A program made the translations under genes and the position numbers. This document shows positions 24,067-30,490 of a DNA stretch of 32,099 bases, piece by piece; positions within the stretch are counted from its first letter, which is position 1; the number at the start of each line of letters is the position of its first letter. This DNA is from Albidovulum sp. Lineage in GTDB: Bacteria; Pseudomonadota; Alphaproteobacteria; Rhodobacterales; Rhodobacteraceae. The notes under the pieces were generated by a model. That model did not search any database and was not told the origin of the DNA. It was given only the letters and a program-made list of their open reading frames with translations. The DNA lies in the NCBI GenBank assembly GCA_030837785.1, contig JAUQYA010000143.1, forward strand, positions 1-32,099. The letters run 5' to 3'.

Positions 24067-24095
24067 TGATTACATAATACCGATTATCGGAGAAT
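24067..24095 (+). repeat. Left attachment site, dif-like (attL)
   Basis: Read as a Xer site: XerC arm TGATTACATAA (24067-24077), centre TACCGA (24078-24083), XerD arm TTATCGGAGAA (24084-24094), then T. Inner ATAA...TTAT symmetry matches the dif layout of 11+6+11 bp. A perfect 12-bp palindrome ATCAATATTGAT (24059-24070) overlaps its left edge in the host-side flank. Confidence 0.75.
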
Positions 24096-24108
24096 GTGTA
24101 TGTAGGGA

Positions 24109-24130
24109 GAGAGGCGACGTTGTGCCTCTC
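24109..24130 (+). other. Hairpin at the left end of the prophage
   Basis: GAGAGGC (24109-24115), 8-base loop, GCCTCTC (24124-24130): a perfect 7-bp stem just before the ribosome site of the first phage gene. In the circular genome it would continue the structured noncoding region at the right end. Confidence 0.5.
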
Positions 24131-24144
24131 AACTGGAGATCACT

Positions 24145-24270
24145 ATGAAAACGGCGATTGTTGCGCAAGTGGTGAAGCTGGTGCTTCCCGCGCTTGCTGG
24201 CGCGGCGGGGGCTTGGCTCCTGACCGCGTTCCCCGAAGTGCATGTGGCTTTTTGCGGGGTGCGCAAGTGA
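24145..24270 (+). CDS. Small phage membrane protein
   Basis: 41 aa, too short for routine gene calling. After MKTAIVAQVV comes one hydrophobic segment, about residues 12-30 (LVLPALAGAAGAWLLTAF), so a single membrane helix is likely. CTGGAG precedes the start. Its end overlaps the next start as GTGA. Function unknown; a lysis accessory or membrane-associated role is possible but not shown. Confidence 0.55.
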   Translation: MKTAIVAQVVKLVLPALAGAAGAWLLTAFPEVHVAFCGVRK

Positions 24271-24479
24271 GGCTGGAAACCGCTCTGGAAATTTGGCGCC
24301 ATTCCGAACCTGTTTCGGACTATGCCAACGCGCTCGGCTGGCTGGCGCGATATAGCCGGGTCGAGGACTGGCTTTCTGGCGGGCCCCTTCCCCTTGAGGC
24401 GCAACTTGTGGTGCAAATCTGGTGGATCAACGATGACCAGTTGCGCCGCGACATGGCGAAGCTGTGGAGGGGTGAATGA
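24267..24479 (+). CDS. Small phage protein of unknown function
   Basis: 70 aa from a GTG start that overlaps the preceding stop. Trp/Leu-rich helical protein (IWRHSEPVSDYANALGWLARY...VVQIWWINDDQLRRDMAKLW). Its stop overlaps the VP2 start by ATGA, so it is clearly part of a packed phage operon. I do not recognise the family. The ribosome site is modest (GGGG at a distance), and coupling from the upstream gene may provide translation. Confidence 0.55.
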   Translation: MRLETALEIWRHSEPVSDYANALGWLARYSRVEDWLSGGPLPLEAQLVVQIWWINDDQLRRDMAKLWRGE

Positions 24480-25192
24480 GCCTCTTCGGGACGATCCTCG
24501 GCGCCGTCGCCGGGCCGCTGGCTGGCGGTCTGTTCGGCGGCAAGAAAAAGGAAACCAAGCAGACCACGGATTTCGTGGCTTTGCGGGATTCGGCCGAAGC
24601 CGCCGGTTTCAATCCTCTTACCGCGCTCAAGGCGACTGGTGGCGCGGGTTTTACCACGACGACGCATCCGGGGCTGTCCTCGGGTGAGTTTCTGGCCGAG
24701 GCCATCGGCTCGGGTGTTCAGGCATGGTCGTCTTTTGACCCCATGCAGCAACAGCGCGACGCGCTCGAAATGGAAATGATGCGTGCCGAATTGGACCGCA
24801 TCAAATCCGACGCCCGGGTTACTCAGGGCTTTGCTGGCGGCGTGCCGACCGCAAGGCATGAAAAGCTGGCGGCGGTGGAATATGGTCGGCCGGAGTTGGC
24901 CGATAATCCGCAGCGCTTGACCTATGGTGGTATTGGCTGGGACGCGCAAGCGGATACGGCCGATGCGCAGATTATCGAAAACCGTTATGGGGACATTGTG
25001 TCCTCCCTTTACGGTGTGGGCGTGGCGGCACGGGATGCGTGGCCCTATGTGAAGCCCTATTTTTCGGTTGATCGCGAAAAGGTCGGCGCCGAGTATTGGA
25101 GGGCAAAACGGGCGACGACGGCGCCGCCGCGCTCGATGGGGCCGCAGCCGCAAACCGTGTATCGGCTCCCGGCTCTCGGGAGTTCGTATTGA
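24476..25192 (+). CDS. Microvirus DNA pilot protein / minor spike protein (VP2, H-like)
   Basis: 238-aa structural protein that in microviruses guides DNA into the cell. The N terminus is a glycine-rich hydrophobic segment (SLFGTILGAVAGPLAGGLFGG) followed by a Lys-rich turn. The conserved LRDSAEAAGFNPLTALKATGG comes next, matching the hallmark RxSAEAAGFNPLTAL motif of gokushovirus-type VP2. A central Gln/Met/Glu-rich helix (FDPMQQQRDALEMEMMRAELDRI) fits the coiled coil that forms the injection tube. GGAGGGG precedes the start. Confidence 0.9.
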   Translation: MSLFGTILGAVAGPLAGGLFGGKKKETKQTTDFVALRDSAEAAGFNPLTALKATGGAGFTTTTHPGLSSGEFLAEAIGSGVQAWSSFDPMQQQRDALEMEMMRAELDRIKSDARVTQGFAGGVPTARHEKLAAVEYGRPELADNPQRLTYGGIGWDAQADTADAQIIENRYGDIVSSLYGVGVAARDAWPYVKPYFSVDREKVGAEYWRAKRATTAPPRSMGPQPQTVYRLPALGSSY

Positions 25193-25275
25193 TGCGGCGT
25201 GTCTCCCGTAAATCCGGCAAACCCTGTCGGTTCTGCAAGAAACTTCGCAACCTCTGGAAAAGGATGAGGAAATGA
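25192..25275 (+). CDS. Tiny basic protein, J-like DNA-binding/packaging candidate
   Basis: 27 aa, starting on the last base of the VP2 stop (TGATG) and overlapping the next start by ATGA. About 12 of 27 residues are Arg or Lys, with a CRFC pair in the middle. Position (between pilot and capsid genes), size and charge match microvirus J/VP8 proteins, which coat the packaged ssDNA. The CxxC is unusual for J. Homology cannot be judged at this length, so the role is inferred. Confidence 0.55.
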   Translation: MRRVSRKSGKPCRFCKKLRNLWKRMRK

Positions 25276-25415
25276 ACGATCTGATTTTCGCCAATGCCGA
25301 GTTGGTCAACAAGCTCGTGGCGGTGCTGAAAAAGGCCAAGAAGGCCGGGATTAGCGAGACGGAATGTGAGGCGGTCGTTCAGGCCGTGATCGCAAAAACC
25401 TTCGAAACCAAGTGA
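25272..25415 (+). CDS. Small helical phage protein
   Basis: 47 aa, mostly amphipathic helix (LIFANAELVNKLVAVLKKAKKAGISETECEAVVQAVI). It overlaps the J-like gene by ATGA and ends 7 bp before the capsid gene. The upstream GGATGAGG gives a ribosome site. Function unknown; a small internal scaffold or host-interaction protein is possible. Confidence 0.55.
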   Translation: MNDLIFANAELVNKLVAVLKKAKKAGISETECEAVVQAVIAKTFETK

Positions 25416-25422
25416 GGCTGAA

Positions 25423-26994
25423 ATGAACGAGTGGGCCAATCAACTCAAGAATATTCCTATCGACACGATCCGCTCGCGGCGTGTCGATGAAAAGCGGGTG
25501 CTGACCTCGGGGAATGCCGGGAAAATCCTGCCGATTGCGGCAATCCCGTTGCTGCGCGAAGACGCGCTTGTGTCGGGTAGGCTGCGGGTCTCCTTCGAAA
25601 TGATGGAGACGGCCGAGCAACTTATGAACGGCATCAACGTTCAGGTGAACGCCTATTTTGTGCCGTGGCTGGCGTTTGATCGGTTTGAAGGCTCGATGGA
25701 CAGGCTGAACCGGTCTTATGCCGGTCAGCCAGCGTATGACGGCGGGCCGGTGACGCCGTGGTTTTTGCCCGGCACCATCGGCGCGACGTATGTCGGCAAC
25801 CCGATCATGAAAACGCTCGGGTGTCATACGCGGGGCGGTGCGGCGCGCAATGTGGCCTACGCGGAGGCGTATAACTGCATCGTCAATCATCGGCGAAAGC
25901 AGCGGTCGAAGTCGTTGCCGCTTCGGTTGAATACGGACACGTCGCTTGCGGAAGCGTTCTGGCTTCATACGGCGATGAAGCATATTGTACCGGACTTCGA
26001 TCAGGCGCTGATAGACGGCGAGGTGGCGCTTAACATCACGTCGGCTTCGCTGCCGGTGAAGGTGATGGATAGCACCGGGTTGACGGGCGCCAATCAGACG
26101 CTCAAGGTTCATGCGGACGGCCAGCTTGCGATGTGGGCCGACCAAGCCGAAAAGGTCTGGGCCGAATTGGCGTCGAACGGGGTGACCGTTTCGCTGTCCA
26201 ATATCGACCTGGCCAAAAAGACCGCCGCATTTGCGCGGATGCGGCAAGAGTATCAGGGGCATGACGATGATTGGATTATCGACATGCTCATGTCGGGCAT
26301 CCGTCTGCCGGAACAGGCGTTGCGGGAGCCGGTGCTTATGCAACAGGTCAACACGCTCTTTGGCTATTCGACGCGGTTTGCGTCGGACGGGGCCAATCTG
26401 GATGAAAGCGTGACGGTTGGGGCGACCTATGTCGACCTCAATCTGCGGCTGCCGCGTGTGAATACTGGCGGTATCATCATGGTGACGGCGGAAATCGTGC
26501 CGGAGCAACTGTTCGAGCGGCAGAAGGATCATTTCCTTCATTCGACGCAGGTCGGGCAACTGCCGGAGTATCTGCGCGATTATCTTGATCCGGAGAAAGT
26601 GTCGGTCGTGCAAAATCAGCACGTGGACATGGATCATACCGACCCGACGGGCACGTTCGGTTATGCGCCGCTCAACCACGAGTGGATGCGGTCGGCGCCG
26701 AACATTGGCGGGAAATACTACCGCCCGGCGGTGAATGCGCCGTTCGATGAAGATCGGCAAAAAATCTGGGCGGTTGAAACGGTAGACCCGGAATTGACCG
26801 CGGATTTCTATCTTTGTACGCAAATGCACCAGAAGGTTTTTGCGGACACGGTTTCGGATGCGTTCGAGATCATGGCGCGCGGTCAGTTCGTGATCGAGGG
26901 CAATACTGTCTTCGGTGCTGCGCTCCATGAGGCGACGGACGATTATGATGCGGTGATGGCGAAGGTTGATCAGACCCGTGTTGTCAAACCGTGA
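25423..26994 (+). CDS. Microvirus major capsid protein (VP1, F-like)
   Basis: 523-aa capsid subunit. The start MNEWANQLKNIPIDTIRSRRVDEKRVLTSGNAGKI, then LRVSFEMMETAEQLMNGINVQVNAYFVPWLAFDRF, fits capsid proteins of alphaproteobacterial microviruses, and the long beta-rich body suits the single-jelly-roll F/VP1 fold. The C-terminal part contains TAEIVPEQLFERQKDHFLHSTQVGQLPEYLRDYLDPE and FLYLCTQMH-like stretches near the end. Length is in the usual VP1 range. Highest-expressed position after the pilot and J-like genes. The identity is firm from context and overall pattern; I could not run a structural match. Confidence 0.88.
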   Translation: MNEWANQLKNIPIDTIRSRRVDEKRVLTSGNAGKILPIAAIPLLREDALVSGRLRVSFEMMETAEQLMNGINVQVNAYFVPWLAFDRFEGSMDRLNRSYAGQPAYDGGPVTPWFLPGTIGATYVGNPIMKTLGCHTRGGAARNVAYAEAYNCIVNHRRKQRSKSLPLRLNTDTSLAEAFWLHTAMKHIVPDFDQALIDGEVALNITSASLPVKVMDSTGLTGANQTLKVHADGQLAMWADQAEKVWAELASNGVTVSLSNIDLAKKTAAFARMRQEYQGHDDDWIIDMLMSGIRLPEQALREPVLMQQVNTLFGYSTRFASDGANLDESVTVGATYVDLNLRLPRVNTGGIIMVTAEIVPEQLFERQKDHFLHSTQVGQLPEYLRDYLDPEKVSVVQNQHVDMDHTDPTGTFGYAPLNHEWMRSAPNIGGKYYRPAVNAPFDEDRQKIWAVETVDPELTADFYLCTQMHQKVFADTVSDAFEIMARGQFVIEGNTVFGAALHEATDDYDAVMAKVDQTRVVKP

Positions 26995-27000
26995 CGTGGT

Positions 27001-27025
27001 GGCGCGGCGGCAGGGTCGCCGCGCC
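27001..27025 (+). other. Intercistronic hairpin after the capsid gene
   Basis: GGCGCGGCG (27001-27009), seven-base loop, CGCCGCGCC (27017-27025): a perfect 9-bp stem without a T run. Microviruses such as phiX174 carry similar hairpins beside the capsid genes, where they modulate mRNA levels and may serve in replication. Confidence 0.55.
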
Positions 27026-27053
27026 TAAATCCCTCAAACACAAGGAAAAACCG

Positions 27054-27596
27054 ATGAAAACCTTTAAGCTTAAGGCGCTGGCCGACTGGCGGCGTGTCGC
27101 TGGCGATGAAATTCTTGACTTCCCCGTGGGGGATGGTGAGGGCCGCCGTGTGGTCATTGACTTCAATGTCTCGGTTCCTGTGCAAGTCTATGGCGCCGAC
27201 AATGCCGATATGGTCGGCGAAGTTCTGTTGGCCGCCTCGGACGGGCAATTTACCGTCGAGTGCGCGACCCGCGAACCGCTTTATGTTCAGGTGCGGGCGC
27301 AAGTGGCCGATGCCGTTGTCTATTACAAGACCTGGGCGTCAGACCATCGCGTCGCGAAGGTCTCCGAGGAAAAATACACGTCTATCGAAATGCGACGGGC
27401 GCGCAATCCCGAAATGGAACGCATGATGCTGGTCATGCGGCTGAATGCGCAGGCGCGCGAGGCGCGGCTGTCTGAAGAAATGGCCGCGCTCACGGCGAAA
27501 CTCGATGCGATGGAGAAAATCGGTGGTGACGATGGTCAGGTGGTCGAGTCCGCAAGCCTTGATGAGGGCGGCGCGGGCGTCGAAAAGGGCGCGTGA
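27054..27596 (+). CDS. Phage protein of unknown function, probable structural or scaffold
   Basis: 180 aa. The first 110 residues look like beta-strands (FKLKALADWRRVAGDEILDFPV...VQVYGADNADMVGEVLLAASDGQFTVECATREPLYVQVRAQ). The remainder is a long helix with heptad character (MERMMLVMRLNAQAREARLSEEMAALTAKLDAMEKI) and an acidic tail. AAGGAAAAA precedes the start. Directly after the capsid gene, a scaffold (VP3-like) or minor virion protein is most likely, but the sequence does not look like typical VP3. Confidence 0.7.
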   Translation: MKTFKLKALADWRRVAGDEILDFPVGDGEGRRVVIDFNVSVPVQVYGADNADMVGEVLLAASDGQFTVECATREPLYVQVRAQVADAVVYYKTWASDHRVAKVSEEKYTSIEMRRARNPEMERMMLVMRLNAQAREARLSEEMAALTAKLDAMEKIGGDDGQVVESASLDEGGAGVEKGA

Positions 27597-27597
27597 G

Positions 27598-28065
27598 ATG
27601 GCGCCTCCCCGTACCTATTCCGAGGCGGTGAAATCCGCCTCGGACTGGCAATTCGTCAAGGGGCTGAAATACCGGGAGCAACAGGTGCGTGCGTCTCGGG
27701 ATGACGCCGATCCTCGTATTGTCAAGTTTGCGGATGCGCTGGTGAAAAAGGCGGCGTGTTACGGTATTCCGCTGTTCGCGCATGAGTTTTATCGCGGGCC
27801 GACGCGGCAAGCCGAAATGAAGGCCGGTGGCTATTCCCGTGCCAAATGGGGCCAGTCGGCTCATAACTATGGTTTGGCTGTGGATTTGATCCACGGCACG
27901 CGGGCGTGGGAATTGCACGCCCTCGAATGGACCGTTATCGGCCGTCTCGGGATCGAGGTCGCCAATCGCCTCAATCTGAAGGTCAGTTGGGGCGGCGCTT
28001 GGGAGTTTTACGATCCAGCGCATTGGGAATTGGCGGACTGGCGGCGGGAGGCGGGGTTGTCATGA
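27598..28065 (+). CDS. M15-family peptidase (D-Ala-D-Ala carboxypeptidase/endopeptidase-like), probable endolysin
   Basis: 155-aa zinc peptidase. SAHNYGLAVD gives two metal ligands (His89, Asp96) and YDPAHWEL the third (His142), the HxxxxxxD...H layout of VanY/L-alanoyl-D-glutamate peptidases (M15/DUF-type phage lysins). FRGPTRQAEMKAGGYSRAK-like text before it (FYRGPTRQAEM) is the substrate-side Arg segment. No signal peptide is present. It probably cuts peptidoglycan stem peptides during lysis or entry. The start is one base after the preceding stop and its stop overlaps the next gene by ATGA. Confidence 0.85.
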   Translation: MAPPRTYSEAVKSASDWQFVKGLKYREQQVRASRDDADPRIVKFADALVKKAACYGIPLFAHEFYRGPTRQAEMKAGGYSRAKWGQSAHNYGLAVDLIHGTRAWELHALEWTVIGRLGIEVANRLNLKVSWGGAWEFYDPAHWELADWRREAGLS

Positions 28066-28595
28066 ATGACGTGGCGGTGTTGTTTGCCCGGCGGCGGTCG
28101 GTTTATTTGTCGCTGCCGGGCTGCGATGTCTGGTGTGAGCAAAGGGACGCCCGGCGTTGGCCGGGGGGTGCGCCGGTAGTTGCGCATCCTCCTTGTCGGG
28201 CGTGGGGTCGTCTTAAGGCGTTTGCCAAGCCTGCGGCGGGTGAGGCCGATCTTGCTAATTTTGCTGTGGAGCAAGTGCGGCGTTGGGGTGGTGTTCTTGA
28301 GCATCCTGCGGCGTCGTCGCTTTTTAAGGTCGCGGGTTTGCCGCGACCTATGGAGCCGCCGGACTGTTACGGCGGTGTGACGATTGAGGTAAATCAGGTG
28401 GATTGGGGCCATAGGGCGCTCAAGCCGACCTGGTTGTATCTCGTCCGTGTCGATTTCGCCGGCGTAGTGATGCCTGCGCCGGGGTGCCCGGTGACAACGG
28501 TGGAAAATATGGGTCGGCCTGAGCGCGAGGCGACCCCGCGAGCGTTTGCGCTGTGGCTGCGCGACCTGGCGGCGACGGCTCGTCCTCTCGAATGA
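28062..28595 (+). CDS. Phage cytosine-methylase-like protein
   Basis: 177 aa. VVAHPPCRAWGRL resembles the PPC catalytic-loop motif of C5-cytosine methylases. RRWGGVLEHPAASSLF corresponds to the ENP block and VNQVDWGHRALKPTWLYL to the QxxFGHxxxKxTxLWL block of small phage methylase-like proteins. The N terminus is short: no clear SAM-binding FxGxG motif is visible, so activity is doubtful. Such genes are known from tailed phages; in a microvirus it would be an accessory gene, perhaps against host restriction. Family assignment is moderate. Confidence 0.55.
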   Translation: MNDVAVLFARRRSVYLSLPGCDVWCEQRDARRWPGGAPVVAHPPCRAWGRLKAFAKPAAGEADLANFAVEQVRRWGGVLEHPAASSLFKVAGLPRPMEPPDCYGGVTIEVNQVDWGHRALKPTWLYLVRVDFAGVVMPAPGCPVTTVENMGRPEREATPRAFALWLRDLAATARPLE

Positions 28596-28672
28596 GAGGG
28601 CGGGCCGGAGTGTGCCACTATCTTGTCAGTGGTTGCATTTAGTGACACCAAACCAAACCGAAGGAAATTACG

Positions 28673-29770
28673 ATGTGCCTCGCTCCTGTCTCGCTCCCTC
28701 TGGTCGGTTTTGTTGAGTGTCGTAAATGCTGGCAATGCAAGCGCAATCGGGTTGATGATCTCGTTGGGCGCTGCATTGCTGAAAGCCATATGGCGACGGA
28801 AACGCTGGCGGTGACGTTGACCTATGGCGGTGGTGACGTGCCGGAAGCCGCAATTCTGATGTATTCGGATTTCCAGCGCTTCATGAAGCGGTTGAGGAAA
28901 TCGGGCTTCAAGGTGCGTTACATAGTGGCAGGCGAGTTCGGTTCTGCAAAGGGCCGTGCGCACTGGCACTGTATCCTGTTCTTCTATGGCAAGGCCCCGG
29001 TGGCTGCGGTTGATCCTGATCAACGCCAGCCGGATGAAGTGTTCTATCCTCGGTTCGAGGATGATGCGGCCGGGCGTGTTGCATGGTCGTATTGGCCCCA
29101 CGGTTTTTCGTGGGTTGAAAAGCCAAGCTACAAGGCGTTTCGCTACGTCTGCAAATACGTTCTTAAATCTGAGGAACAGGAAATATCGGTCGGGCATCTT
29201 GCCATGTCTAAAAAGCCGCCCCTCGGGGATGGCTGGTTCCGGCAATTGGCCGAGCAATATGTGGAGCAAGGGCTTGCCCCGCGCGACCTGGCCTATTCGT
29301 TCCGCGACGTGTTCAAGCCCACGGGCGAGCGTCGCAAGTTCATCATTCAGGGAGTGACGCGGGATAATTTCCTCGCGCACTATCTGGCAACGTGGCGTGA
29401 GCGTCGTCGGGATAGCCCGCCCGAAAGCGACGTTGTGATTGAGTATGAGGATAGGCAGGTTAAATGGTCCAAGGCGGAGGCGTGGCGCCGGGAAGAAAAT
29501 GCGATCCGGGCCAAGGCCGCGCCGTCTTGGCAGCCAAATCTCCCGCGCTATATCAAAGTGGTTGCGCCCGTTGGAATGGTGCATACTGTGTGTAAGGATG
29601 AGATTGGTGAATATTGGGCAGTTGTGAACGATGGAGTATACAAATGGCGAAGAAAACTCGAAAGCCGGGCCGCGATAAGATCGGCGCTCCGCTCGGCGGT
29701 ATCCCGCGAGAACGTAACCGTCAACCGGAATACGTCGAAAAGCGTGAATACGTCCCTTCCCCTCTCCTGA
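28673..29770 (+). CDS. Microvirus replication initiator protein (VP4, HUH endonuclease)
   Basis: 365-aa rolling-circle initiator that nicks the double-stranded form at the plus-strand origin. It has an N-terminal Cys cluster CRKCWQCK (about residues 19-26), motif 1 TLAVTLTYGG, the HUH motif HWH (His97, Trp98, His99 in GRAHWHCILF), and YVCKY with Tyr158 and Tyr162. Two tyrosines four apart define the phiX A-type two-tyrosine Reps. AAGGAAATTACG precedes the start. The 77-bp gap upstream contains a short CCACT/AGTGG hairpin (28615-28632) and may hold a promoter. The C terminus overlaps the next gene by 127 bases in another frame. Confidence 0.92.
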   Translation: MCLAPVSLPLVGFVECRKCWQCKRNRVDDLVGRCIAESHMATETLAVTLTYGGGDVPEAAILMYSDFQRFMKRLRKSGFKVRYIVAGEFGSAKGRAHWHCILFFYGKAPVAAVDPDQRQPDEVFYPRFEDDAAGRVAWSYWPHGFSWVEKPSYKAFRYVCKYVLKSEEQEISVGHLAMSKKPPLGDGWFRQLAEQYVEQGLAPRDLAYSFRDVFKPTGERRKFIIQGVTRDNFLAHYLATWRERRRDSPPESDVVIEYEDRQVKWSKAEAWRREENAIRAKAAPSWQPNLPRYIKVVAPVGMVHTVCKDEIGEYWAVVNDGVYKWRRKLESRAAIRSALRSAVSRENVTVNRNTSKSVNTSLPLS

Positions 29771-30060
29771 AAAAACTGCGCCTTGAAAGGCGTGTTGTGC
29801 GCGATCCTGTTTTGGTCGCGCCCGAAAAGAAAGCGGCGTTGTTCGCCGCGCCCACGGAACCGGCAAAGCCGGTTGAACGGTCCCGTCCCGGCCATCTTGC
29901 TGCTAGGGCTTCTCTTGTGCATGAGGCTCCCGCCCATTCGTCGGAGACGCGCAAAGAAAAAGAGAGGCCCACTTGCAAGGATAGGCCGGATAGCCGTAAG
30001 GCTAGGAAGGGCAAGGGCGGTTCTCGCCCGTTTGTGCCGTGGTGTGATAGGAGATCGTGA
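29644..30060 (+). CDS. Basic, disordered phage protein overlapping Rep
   Basis: 138 aa, very rich in Arg, Lys, Pro and Ala (KKTRKPGRDKIGAPLGGIPRER...), with no hydrophobic core, so likely unstructured and nucleic-acid binding. GGAG lies 7 bases upstream of the ATG at 29644. It begins inside rep in a different frame and runs past its end, as microvirus overlapping genes often do. It could correspond in position to the VP5/C-type protein that controls DNA synthesis and packaging, but I see no clear homology. Confidence 0.6.
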   Translation: MAKKTRKPGRDKIGAPLGGIPRERNRQPEYVEKREYVPSPLLKKLRLERRVVRDPVLVAPEKKAALFAAPTEPAKPVERSRPGHLAARASLVHEAPAHSSETRKEKERPTCKDRPDSRKARKGKGGSRPFVPWCDRRS

Positions 30061-30061
30061 C

Positions 30062-30202
30062 GTGAATGGAATTGGCGCCATGATGTTGGCGGTGTTGTTC
30101 GGCTGGTGGTTGGCGCTCGTTGTGTGGGCGTCCTTTGTATGGGTCGCGCGCGTCGTCTGGCGCGCTGGCGACCGTGACCGCTCTCTCTCTTCTAAGCAAT
30201 GA
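30062..30202 (+). CDS. Small phage membrane protein (lysis candidate)
   Basis: 46 aa from GTG (30062) with AGGAG 8 bases upstream; an in-frame ATG at 30080 would give 40 aa. One long hydrophobic Trp-rich helix (MLAVLFGWWLALVVWASFVWVARVVW) is followed by an Arg/Asp-rich tail, so one membrane span with a charged cytoplasmic end. It could be a pore former serving the M15 peptidase, or a phiX E-like lysis protein (inference from topology only). Confidence 0.55.
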   Translation: MNGIGAMMLAVLFGWWLALVVWASFVWVARVVWRAGDRDRSLSSKQ

Positions 30203-30490
30203 CGCGACGGTGTTCGTTGCGACCTGGTGACGCCTCAGTGCCGGAGGCACTAATTCGACGGTCTGTCCAGAGCCGGAGGCGAAGCGGCGAGGGGCCCCGC
30301 TCTGCGGGGTTTCGGCGCTATCGTGGCCCCGTGTAGAGGGGCCGCGTCCCGAAATATGTCGCATAATGACCCCGCTTTTGGAAACGATGTGTTTGTTCGC
30401 GTTTCGGTCATGCTGCCGGTTGTTGTTGTTGTGCGTTTAAGGACCAACGTCTTGTGGTCGTGTGCAAATAAAGTGAGCTGTCGCACCCTA
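30203..30490 (+). other. Structured noncoding region of the phage, candidate origin/packaging region
   Basis: 288 bp with no gene but several stem-loops: AGTGCC/GGCACT (30237-30251), CCCCGC/GCGGGG followed by TTT (30295-30312, terminator-like), and GGCCCC/GGGGCC (30325-30343). A (GTT) run follows near 30421. Microviruses pack coding sequence tightly, so the one large gap is the best place for the replication origin, the main terminator and packaging signals. In the circular form it joins the hairpin at 24109-24130 across the dif-like site. Confidence 0.5.

Noticed and set aside
24096..24479. Longer reading of the second phage gene starting near 24096
   Set aside because: The upstream part overlaps the hairpin and the 41-aa gene and is a shadow of it; the GTG at 24267 overlapping the preceding stop fits the packed layout better.
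30421..30436. GTT trinucleotide run near the right end of the phage
   Set aside because: Only about four units, too short to call a meaningful repeat; listed only as part of the noncoding region.
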